6,263 nt of DNA from contig JACCTI010000225.1 of assembly GCA_013812515.1 (NCBI GenBank), positions 1-6,263 on the forward strand. The letters are read 5' to 3'. The notes beneath the pieces were generated by a model. The model did not search any database and had not been told where the DNA came from. It was given only the letters and a program-made list of their open reading frames with translations. The translations under genes and the position numbers were made by a program. This document shows positions 1-4,942 of the stretch, piece after piece (the stretch's first letter is position 1; each line of letters begins with the position of its first letter). This DNA comes from Chthoniobacterales bacterium. GTDB lineage: Bacteria > Verrucomicrobiota > Verrucomicrobiia > Chthoniobacterales > UBA10450.

Positions 1-276
1 TTCGATCCGAGTCTTTGGTGGAACTACAACCATTTGCTCGAGGTTGCGCCCGAGCAATTAGGCAAAGCGGCGAAGCTCGAGAAAACGCTCTACTTCGCAG
101 TCAGCAGCGATATGGGCGAGCTCGGCCAACGCTTCGCCGACGTTCTGACGAAGAGCGCGCCCTCGGGTATTCACTGGCACCACGAGGCGATGCCGGATGA
201 GAAACATTCCACCATCTATCACCCGGCTGCGCTGAAGGCTTTCCGTTCTGTGTTCAAGCCCGCTACTGAGAAGTAG
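1..276 (+). CDS. Putative alpha/beta-hydrolase esterase, Fes/IroE-like (COG2819 type), C-terminal fragment
   Basis: This is the last 91 residues of a gene that begins before the window; the frame is open from base 1 to the TAG at 274-276. The fragment opens with FDPSLWW, closely resembling the (S/D)PSLWW segment found in Fes/IroE/BesA-type serine esterases between the nucleophile and the histidine. Near the end, DEKHST (His at visible residue 69) followed by a helix ending in FRSVF matches the family's E-x-H-x-S region, which carries the catalytic histidine. The nucleophilic serine (GxSxGG) must lie upstream, outside the window. Family members hydrolyse esters such as siderophore backbones or acyl esters, but the substrate cannot be told from this piece. 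It is convergent with the dehydrogenase gene downstream. An internal TTG at 34 could be mistaken for a start, but the homology extends upstream of it. Confidence 0.75.
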   Translation, partial: FDPSLWWNYNHLLEVAPEQLGKAAKLEKTLYFAVSSDMGELGQRFADVLTKSAPSGIHWHHEAMPDEKHSTIYHPAALKAFRSVFKPATEK

Positions 277-436
277 CGACGCGGTTGAGAAAAGCCGTCG
301 CCGATAGTTGCGGCTGAACGGAATCCAGGCTGAAGAGCACAAGCCGCACTTCAGAAGTTCGTCGACGTTCCGATGCGCACCGGGATTTCCCTTGAGGACA
401 ATGGCGGCAGAAGATCTGCAAGAAGCACGCGCAGGC
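277..436. other. Convergent intergenic region with a weak stem-loop
   Basis: This 160-base gap separates the 3' ends of the esterase (+) and the dehydrogenase (-). A small stem can be drawn right after the esterase stop: GCGAC (276-280) and GG (283-284) pair with CC (295-296) and GTCGC (297-301), with a two-base bulge and a 10-base loop. No T-run follows, so it is not a convincing intrinsic terminator. I see no credible gene in this gap. Confidence 0.3.
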
Positions 437-1186
437 TCAGCCGAGAGACGATGCGCCGTTCACGTCGATGGTGTTGCCGGTAAGATAATCGGCGGCTGGT
501 GTGGCGAGCCAAGCGACGAGCTGCGCAATGTCTTCAGGAGAAGCGACGCGGCCCACGGGGATCTCGGCACGAATCGCATCGCCGTGCTCAGCCAAGGGTC
601 CGGCGGACATATCAGTATCGACCCAACCCGGTGCGATCGCGAAGCAGCCGATCCCATGTGGCGCAAGCTCTACGGCAAGTGATTTTGCGAAATTGATCTG
701 TGCAGCTTTGCTGGCGCTGTAACCGGAGAAGCGCGATTCGCCACGAATTCCGGAGCGACTCGCTATTTGTATGATGCGCCCCCAGCGGCGTTGAATCATC
801 TCCGGCACGAGTAGGTGCGCGAGATCGGCCCCGGCAAGAAAGTTCAACTGCATCATCTTCCGCACAGTGGCGGACCACTCTTCCGTGCTGCGCTCTTGCA
901 GCAATGCCGTCTCGAGGTAAAGGCCCGCGTTATGCACCAGAACGTCCACGCGCCCATCAAACTCGCGTAAGACAGCCTCCGCCAGCCCAGCAGCGCCATT
1001 CTCCTGCGCGAGATCCGCAGCGAACAGCAAATGGTCGCCGCCCTCCAGCAAAGCGCGCGTTTCTTCTGCGGCGGTGCGGTTTGAACCGTAGTGCAATGCA
1101 ACCCGAAAGCCGCCGCGCGCGAGGTGTACCGCGATGGCGCGACCGATTCCGCGGGACGCCCCTGTCACGAGTGCTGTCTTAGCCAT
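437..1186 (-). CDS. Short-chain dehydrogenase/reductase (SDR), FabG-like classical family
   Basis: This encodes a 249-residue NAD(P)H-dependent oxidoreductase of normal length for classical SDRs, predicted to be cytosolic. From the ATG at 1186 the order is: nucleotide-binding TGASRGIG at residues 8-15, HNAG (the NNAG motif) at 85-88, and the catalytic tetrad N115, S143, Y156 and K160 within YSASK. The spacings (Ser to Tyr 13, Asn to Tyr 41) equal those of E. coli FabG. PGWVDTDM at 186-193 and a C-terminal YLTGNTIDVNGA (234-245) complete the fold. A TTG at 1207 would add seven residues, but the ATG puts the Rossmann strand at the usual distance from the N-terminus. The substrate is not predictable; 3-oxoacyl-ACP reductase is only one possibility, since no acyl-carrier or fatty-acid gene is nearby. 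It is transcribed away from the DUF5069 and suf genes and is probably a single-gene unit. Ribosome binding is weak: a GGCGGA lies about 13 bases upstream. Confidence 0.92.
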   Translation of the reverse strand: MAKTALVTGASRGIGRAIAVHLARGGFRVALHYGSNRTAAEETRALLEGGDHLLFAADLAQENGAAGLAEAVLREFDGRVDVLVHNAGLYLETALLQERSTEEWSATVRKMMQLNFLAGADLAHLLVPEMIQRRWGRIIQIASRSGIRGESRFSGYSASKAAQINFAKSLAVELAPHGIGCFAIAPGWVDTDMSAGPLAEHGDAIRAEIPVGRVASPEDIAQLVAWLATPAADYLTGNTIDVNGASSLG

Positions 1187-1319
1187 CAACAAGACAGTTT
1201 CCGCCAAAGAGAGCGGCTGGCGAATATGGAGTTTCGGCTCGGAAGCTCTTGCTCGAACCCGCAGCGAGGAAGCGGTCGTAATTGCGCCAGCACGGCGAGT
1301 CTCTAAACGTCCCTAGCTA
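1187..1319. promoter_or_regulatory. Divergent intergenic region presumed to hold promoters for the SDR and DUF5069 genes
   Basis: Genes leave this 133-base gap in both directions, so it should contain a promoter for each. I could not pick out a sigma-70 box pair with good spacing on either strand, nor a clear operator palindrome. The call rests on gene orientation alone. Confidence 0.35.
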
Positions 1320-1382
1320 ATGAGCGCATACCCGAAGTGCCCCAATGAGACGACGTCGGGGATGGTGTATTTCCCGCGATGA
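1320..1382 (+). other. Out-of-frame N-terminal segment of the DUF5069 gene
   Basis: Starting at ATG 1320 this frame gives 20 codons ending in SGMVYFPR and then TGA (1380-1382). The following gene begins MIDKIRLHA at ATG 1379 in another frame. DUF5069 proteins normally read through as one chain, with a (V)YFPR-M-(I/L)DK-IR-type junction. The two pieces therefore fit together exactly if one base is restored at the CGATGATC junction, between the CG of the Arg codon and the ATG. Joined, the protein would be 141 residues, a normal size for the family. As the sequence stands, the TGA of this piece and the ATG of the next overlap as ATGA. No Shine-Dalgarno motif precedes 1320. Confidence 0.7.
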
Positions 1383-1744
1383 TCGACAAGATTCGCCTGC
1401 ACGCCCGCGCTGAACTCGGTAAGGATTACCACCCGAGCCTCGGCTCTCCTAGGACCGCGGATGCAGCATGTGGTAATTTTCTCCGCGTCAGTTACGAAGC
1501 GCTGCGCGACCGCGTGCTGCAGGGCGGAAACGACGAGGAGATCCTCGACTGGTGCTTCGAAACCGGGCGAGCGTTAAACGAGGGCGATCTTCTGGTCTGG
1601 AATAGCTTCCTTTCGACGCTCGGCTGGACTGATTTTTCCACGCCTGTGCTTGAACGATTAAAACAGCAGCACGGTATCGCAGAGCGCTCCGATATTATGA
1701 CGATGTGCGACATGATCGACCTTGAGGAAGGCCGAACAATCTAA
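1379..1744 (+). CDS. DUF5069 domain-containing protein, apparently frameshifted near its N-terminus
   Basis: The protein is 121 residues from ATG 1379. It matches what I know of DUF5069, a family of unknown function of about 130-150 residues that is common in Verrucomicrobiota and relatives. Recognisable pieces are MIDKIRLHA at residues 1-9, DYHPSLG at 16-22, the FLRVSYEALRDRV block at 34-46, GGNDEEILDWCFETGR at 49-64, VWNSFL at 73-78, and a C-terminal DLEEGR. There is no signal peptide, membrane segment or catalytic motif. The usual 20-residue N-terminus is present just upstream but in another frame (1320-1382), so this is either a frameshift mutation, a sequencing or assembly error, or a gene made in two pieces through the ATGA overlap. 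The frame is closed upstream by TGA at 1346, and ATG 1379 is the only plausible start in it. Apart from the shift, the coding frame is intact to TAA. Confidence 0.8.
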   Translation: MIDKIRLHARAELGKDYHPSLGSPRTADAACGNFLRVSYEALRDRVLQGGNDEEILDWCFETGRALNEGDLLVWNSFLSTLGWTDFSTPVLERLKQQHGIAERSDIMTMCDMIDLEEGRTI

Positions 1745-1864
1745 GCGGCGCTCGTGCGCGCTGGGCTGCGCGCCTCCATGCCTGAACTTCGAAGCCCTCA
1801 GAGCGCGAAAAGCTCATCGCCGTTCGCAAAGACCGGCAAAGCAGGCTAGCTTGTGCTTCGCGTG
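1745..1864. promoter_or_regulatory. Leader region upstream of sufC; presumed suf operon promoter
   Basis: This 120-base gap is the only space from which the suf genes could have their own promoter. Early in it, GCGCGC (1756-1761) and GCGCGC (1768-1773) can pair across a six-base loop, but no T-run follows, so it is not a typical terminator. I found no convincing -10/-35 pair and no recognisable Fur, IscR or SufR operator. A shared transcript from the DUF5069 gene is also possible. Confidence 0.3.
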
Positions 1865-2629
1865 ATGAACCGATTAGAGATCCAGCACTTACACGCCACG
1901 ATTGCGGAGCAGGAGATCATCCGCGGGCTCAGCTTGACCGTTCCGAAAGGGGAAGTGCACGCCATCATGGGGCCAAACGGGTCGGGGAAAAGCACACTGG
2001 CGAAGGTGCTGGCCGGGCATCCAGATTACAAGGTAACGAGCGGCTCGGTCTCCATGGACGGCGAGGACATCCTGGCGCTGGAACCAGACGAGCGTGCCCG
2101 CAGGGGCATTTTCCTGGCCTTTCAATACCCAAACGAAATTCCCGGCGTGACGATCGCGAACTTCTTGCGCGCGGCCGTGCAGGCGCGGTTGCCCGAAGGC
2201 GACGAACTCGAAGCGACAGATTATTACGCGAAGCTCTACGAGAAGATGGACCTGCTGGAGATGGACCGGGCCTTCACTTCACGCGCGGTGAACGAAGGCT
2301 TTTCTGGGGGAGAGAAAAAGCGGAATGAGATTTTGCAACTGGCGATGCTCGAGCCCAAGTACGCCGTGCTGGATGAAACGGACAGCGGTCTTGACATCGA
2401 CGCGCTGAAGGTGGTCGCGAATGGCGTGAATTCTTTGCGCGGTCCGAATCTGGGCGTGCTTCTGATCACGCATTACCAGCGGCTGCTGGATTACATCATT
2501 CCCGATCACGTGCACGTGATGGTGCAGGGCCGGATCGTGCGAAGCGGCGAGAAAAATCTCGCTTTGGAGCTGGAAGAGAAAGGCTACGACTGGCTGCGGG
2601 ATGAACTCGCCGAGCCGGCGGTAGCTTGA
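1865..2629 (+). CDS. sufC: SufC, ABC-type ATPase of the SUF Fe-S cluster assembly complex
   Basis: SufC is the soluble ATPase that forms SufBC2D with SufB and SufD; ATP hydrolysis drives the conformational change needed for Fe-S cluster building on SufB. The 254-residue product has all ABC ATPase parts: Walker A GPNGSGKST at 36-44, Q-loop FQYP (Gln87), signature FSGGEKKR at 146-153, Walker B with LDETDSGLD at 169-177 (Glu171 catalytic) and the switch histidine in ITHYQR (His203). The FSGGEKKRNEILQ and LDETDSGLD wording is specific to SufC rather than to transport ATPases, and no permease gene is near. ATG 1865 gives MNRLEIQHLHA, the usual SufC N-terminus; an in-frame GTG at 1853 would add four residues. 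No Shine-Dalgarno motif precedes it. It is the first gene of the suf cluster, and its stop is 12 bases before sufB. Confidence 0.97.
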   Translation: MNRLEIQHLHATIAEQEIIRGLSLTVPKGEVHAIMGPNGSGKSTLAKVLAGHPDYKVTSGSVSMDGEDILALEPDERARRGIFLAFQYPNEIPGVTIANFLRAAVQARLPEGDELEATDYYAKLYEKMDLLEMDRAFTSRAVNEGFSGGEKKRNEILQLAMLEPKYAVLDETDSGLDIDALKVVANGVNSLRGPNLGVLLITHYQRLLDYIIPDHVHVMVQGRIVRSGEKNLALELEEKGYDWLRDELAEPAVA

Positions 2630-2634
2630 GGAGG
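2628..2634 (+). promoter_or_regulatory. Strong Shine-Dalgarno site for sufB, overlapping the sufC stop codon
   Basis: GAGGAGG at 2628-2634 lies seven bases before the sufB ATG (2642) and overlaps the TGA of sufC (2627-2629). It is the only canonical ribosome binding site in this operon; sufC, the SIMPL gene and sufD have none. The placement suggests translational coupling of sufB to sufC together with strong independent initiation. Confidence 0.85.
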
Positions 2635-2641
2635 AATTATT

Positions 2642-4051
2642 ATGGTAAGCGAAGTATCACCACTCGAAATTGAACGGAACGCCGGAAACTTTTTCTATCC
2701 GGAAACGCACGTGAATGACGCGGGCGTTGGGCTGACGGAGAAGACGATCGATTATATCGTCAACATCAAAGAAGAGCCGGAATGGGTGCGCGAGTTCCGC
2801 ATGAATGGGCTCAAAATTTTCCTCGGCAAACCGATGCCGACGCATTGGGCGAGCAGGGATCTCGAGGCGATCGTCTTCGAAAACATCCGTTACTATCTGA
2901 GCAGTGGCACGCAAGCAAAGCGTAGTTGGGAAGATGTCCCTGACGATGTGAAGCGGACGTTTGAGCGGCTCGGGATTCCTGAGCAGGAAAGGAAATTTCT
3001 CGCCGGGGTGGAGGCTCAGTTCGATAGCGAAGCGGTTTATTCCAACATCAAGGCCGCCGTCGGTGAGCAGGGCGTGATCTTTGTCGGCAGCACGGAAGGC
3101 TTGAAGAACCATCCCGAGATTTTCCGGAAGTGGTTCGGCAAGGTGATTCCGACGGGCGACAACAAGTTCAGCGCCTTGAACTCCGCGGTCTTTAGCGGCG
3201 GCTCGTTCATCTATGTCCCGCCGGGCGTAAAGGTGAAGCATCCGCTGCAGGCTTACTTCCGAATCAACGCTGAGAACTTCGGACAATTCGAGCGCACTTT
3301 GATCATCGTGGATGAAGGCGCGGAGCTGACGTACATGGAAGGCTGCACCGCGCCAAAGTTCAACACCGCGACCCTGCATAGCGCGGTCGTGGAACTGGTC
3401 GCGCTCAAGGGGGCAAAGATCCAGTACATCACCGTCCAGAACTGGTCGGCGAACGTGTTCAATCTCGTAACGAAGCGCGCGATCGCGCATGAAGAGGCCG
3501 AAGTAAAATGGATCGACTGCAATATCGGTTCGCGCCTGACGATGAAATATCCCGGCGTAGTCCTGAAGGGCCGGAAAGCGCGCGGCGAAGTTCTTTCCAT
3601 TGCGCTCGCCAGCAATGGCCAGCATCAGGACACGGGCGCGAAGATGGTTCACGCGGCCGACGAAACCACGAGCAACATCATCTCGAAGTCGATCAGCATC
3701 GGCACGGGCCGCGCCACCTATCGGGGCTTGGTGCACGTGCCGAAGCATCTCAAAAACTGCAAGAACAACACTGAATGCGACGCGCTCCTGATTAATGCGA
3801 ACAGCCGCACCGATACCTACCCGGCGATCACCGTCCGCGGAACCGGCAACTCCGTGCAGCATGAGGCGAGCGTGAGTCAGGTAAGCGCCGAGCAAATCTT
3901 CTACATGCAACAGCGCGGCTTAACCGCAGCGCAGGCCATGAGCTTGAGCGTCAACGGTTTCGTCAACGACCTCGTCCGCCAGTTCCCGATGGAATACAGC
4001 GTTGAACTCAAGCGCCTGATCGAGCTTGAGATGGAAGGATCAGTTGGCTAA
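2642..4051 (+). CDS. sufB: SufB, Fe-S cluster assembly scaffold protein
   Basis: SufB is the core subunit of the cytosolic SufBC2D complex on which nascent Fe-S clusters form. The 469-residue product is full length. The N-terminal half carries YPETHVNDAGVGLTE (19-33) and FLGKPMPTHW (60-69). The beta-helix core includes YVPPGVKVKHPLQAYFRIN (191-209) and YMEGCTAP (231-238; Cys235 probably corresponds to E. coli Cys254). The C-terminus has NNTECDALL with Cys379, then QHEAS with His407 and Glu408. The spacing of 28 and 29 residues from Cys379 equals that of E. coli Cys405, His433 and Glu434, the residues shown to matter for cluster assembly. The CDALL...SRTDTYP wording resembles the mycobacterial-type SufB more than the E. 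coli type. The protein ends in the conserved LEMEGSVG. Start ATG 2642 is fixed by the GAGGAGG site. Its last 36 bases recur in degenerate form at 4800-4835, beyond the next gene. Confidence 0.97.
   Translation: MVSEVSPLEIERNAGNFFYPETHVNDAGVGLTEKTIDYIVNIKEEPEWVREFRMNGLKIFLGKPMPTHWASRDLEAIVFENIRYYLSSGTQAKRSWEDVPDDVKRTFERLGIPEQERKFLAGVEAQFDSEAVYSNIKAAVGEQGVIFVGSTEGLKNHPEIFRKWFGKVIPTGDNKFSALNSAVFSGGSFIYVPPGVKVKHPLQAYFRINAENFGQFERTLIIVDEGAELTYMEGCTAPKFNTATLHSAVVELVALKGAKIQYITVQNWSANVFNLVTKRAIAHEEAEVKWIDCNIGSRLTMKYPGVVLKGRKARGEVLSIALASNGQHQDTGAKMVHAADETTSNIISKSISIGTGRATYRGLVHVPKHLKNCKNNTECDALLINANSRTDTYPAITVRGTGNSVQHEASVSQVSAEQIFYMQQRGLTAAQAMSLSVNGFVNDLVRQFPMEYSVELKRLIELEMEGSVG
4016..4051 (+). repeat. 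Direct repeat, copy 1 (functional 3' end of sufB)
   Basis: These last 36 bases of sufB, encoding LIELEMEGSVG-stop, match 4800-4835 at 29 of 36 positions by hand alignment without gaps. The two copies bracket the SIMPL gene and are about 784 bases apart. Confidence 0.8.
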
Positions 4052-4055
4052 CCTG

Positions 4056-4072
4056 CGGCCACTAGATGGCCG
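4056..4072 (+). promoter_or_regulatory. Small hairpin over the start codon of the SIMPL gene
   Basis: CGGCCA (4056-4061) and TGGCCG (4067-4072) form a perfect six-base-pair GC-rich stem around a five-base loop. The ATG (4066-4068) sits at the loop-stem border. With no Shine-Dalgarno motif in the 14-base gap after sufB, translation may depend on ribosomes arriving from sufB and opening the stem. The stem is seen in the sequence; the regulatory role is inferred. Confidence 0.35.
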
Positions 4073-4797
4073 ATAGTTCCCTGTCGAGAAGTCGCCACGC
4101 GGCGGTTCTTGGCATCTCGTTTATCGTGGGCATGACAGTCTTCGGGCTGCTGCTCGGTCACGCCGTTCGTTCTTTCAAACGATTGAACGAGTTCGTCACG
4201 GTGAAAGGTCTTTCTGAACGCGAAGTTCCAGCTGATCTGGCCGCCTGGCCAATCGCCTTCACGGTTGGCGAGAACGATCTCGGGCGCCTCCAAGCCCAGA
4301 TTGAGAGTTCGCGAAAGACTGTCCGTGATTTCCTCGTGGCGGGAGGCTTCGATGAAGGCGAAGTCAGCAACGCGCCGCCACAGATCTCGGATTCGGAGAG
4401 TATCGCGGAGGAGGGCGACATAGGTCGCAAACGCGCTTTCCGTTACATCGCCAAGGTCACGGTCTTGTTGCGCACGACTCAGATTGCGAAAGCCAAAGCT
4501 GCGCTCGAGGCTTCGGATAAACTGGTTCAGCAGGGAATTGTCTTGAGCGGTGGCGAGTACATGAGCAAACCGCAATTCCTGTTTACCGGCCTGAACCAGA
4601 TCAAGCCGAACATGATTCAGGAAGCAAATCGGGCTGCGCGTCAGTCGGCGGAAAAGTTCGCCGCCGACTCGAACGCTGAGATTGGCGCGATCCGGCACGC
4701 TGTTCAGGGGCCGTTCGAAATCAATGATGTCGACGCTAGCTCCCCGGACCGCAAAATTGTGCGTGTCGTCACAACAGTCGACTTCTATCTGAAATGA
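4066..4797 (+). CDS. SIMPL (DUF541) domain protein with N-terminal membrane anchor, inserted between sufB and sufD
   Basis: The product is 243 residues. A basic start (Arg8, Arg10) is followed by a hydrophobic segment at about 12-32 with no clear cleavage site, so it is probably an inner-membrane anchor with the rest in the periplasm. The SIMPL domain spans about 43-241. Typical pieces are VTVKGLSEREVPADLAAWP (44-62), FRYIAKVTVLLRT (125-137), FLFTGLNQIKPNMIQEAN (171-188), ARQSAEKFAADS (191-202), IGAIRHAVQG (206-215) and VRVVTTVDFYL near the end. This wording fits the COG2859 branch rather than E. coli YggE itself. The biochemical function is unknown; E. coli YggE has been linked to lower oxidative stress, which would fit a suf neighbourhood, but that link is inference. 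It starts 14 bases after sufB with no Shine-Dalgarno site, and its stop overlaps the ATG of a sufB-tail remnant as ATGA. Confidence 0.9.
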   Translation: MADSSLSRSRHAAVLGISFIVGMTVFGLLLGHAVRSFKRLNEFVTVKGLSEREVPADLAAWPIAFTVGENDLGRLQAQIESSRKTVRDFLVAGGFDEGEVSNAPPQISDSESIAEEGDIGRKRAFRYIAKVTVLLRTTQIAKAKAALEASDKLVQQGIVLSGGEYMSKPQFLFTGLNQIKPNMIQEANRAARQSAEKFAADSNAEIGAIRHAVQGPFEINDVDASSPDRKIVRVVTTVDFYLK

Positions 4798-4835
4798 AGC
4801 TGATCACACTTGAGAAGGAAGGGTCAGTCGGCTAG
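4794..4835 (+). pseudogene. Remnant of a second sufB 3' end (13-codon fragment; direct repeat copy 2)
   Basis: The frame ATG AAG CTG ATC... reads MKLITLEKEGSVG and stops at TAG (4833-4835). Nine of the last eleven residues equal the end of SufB (LIELEMEGSVG), and the stop is conserved. Bases 4800-4835 match 4016-4051 at 29 of 36 positions. Of the seven differences, three fall at synonymous third positions (including TAA to TAG), one changes Met to Lys and three lie in a single codon (GAG to ACA). It therefore looks like the tail of a diverged sufB rather than chance. The homology begins at about 4797, exactly at the SIMPL stop. The ATG at 4794 overlaps that stop, so a 13-residue peptide could in principle be translated, but a broken leftover is the simpler reading. 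Confidence 0.75.
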
Positions 4836-4858
4836 GTTCCGCGCGCAGAGAAGAGAAG

Positions 4859-4926
4859 GTGGGAGAGGCCTTGGTGCCGCGACTTTGAAGGCTGAACCCG
4901 GGGATCGGGCGTGAGGCTCCTCCCAC
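4859..4926. repeat. Long imperfect inverted repeat in the sufD leader
   Basis: GTGGGAG (4859-4865) pairs with CTCCCAC (4920-4926). The stem continues inward to about 4873 and 4912, giving roughly 15 pairs with one A-C mismatch and a few G-T pairs. The loop of about 38 bases contains a smaller CCCG/CGGG stem (4897-4909). No T-run follows, so this is not a standard intrinsic terminator. It ends 16 bases before the sufD start. It could be an RNA leader structure, an intra-operon processing or stabilising element, or one copy of a dispersed palindromic repeat; a single window cannot tell these apart. Confidence 0.5.
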
Positions 4927-4942
4927 GTTCCGTCTCCCCGTA

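Noticed and set aside
308..682. 124-codon open frame on the + strand across the end of the SDR gene
   Set aside because: Most of it is antisense to the conserved SDR C-terminus, and the part in the intergenic gap has no recognisable character.
1756..1773. GCGCGC hairpin after the DUF5069 gene as an intrinsic terminator
   Set aside because: There is no T-run after the stem, and GCGCGC repeats arise easily in GC-rich DNA.
1778..1849. 23-codon frame starting ATG CCT GAA in the sufC leader
   Set aside because: There is no ribosome site, no homology that I recognise and no coupling to sufC; chance is enough to explain it.
2657..3910. 417-codon open frame on the - strand, opposite sufB
   Set aside because: It is fully antisense to an unmistakable sufB, its translation resembles no family I know, and its composition is what a GC-rich coding strand produces in the opposite frame.
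4048..4698. 216-codon open frame on the - strand, opposite the SIMPL gene
   Set aside because: It is antisense to a recognisable SIMPL-domain gene and its translation shows no motif.
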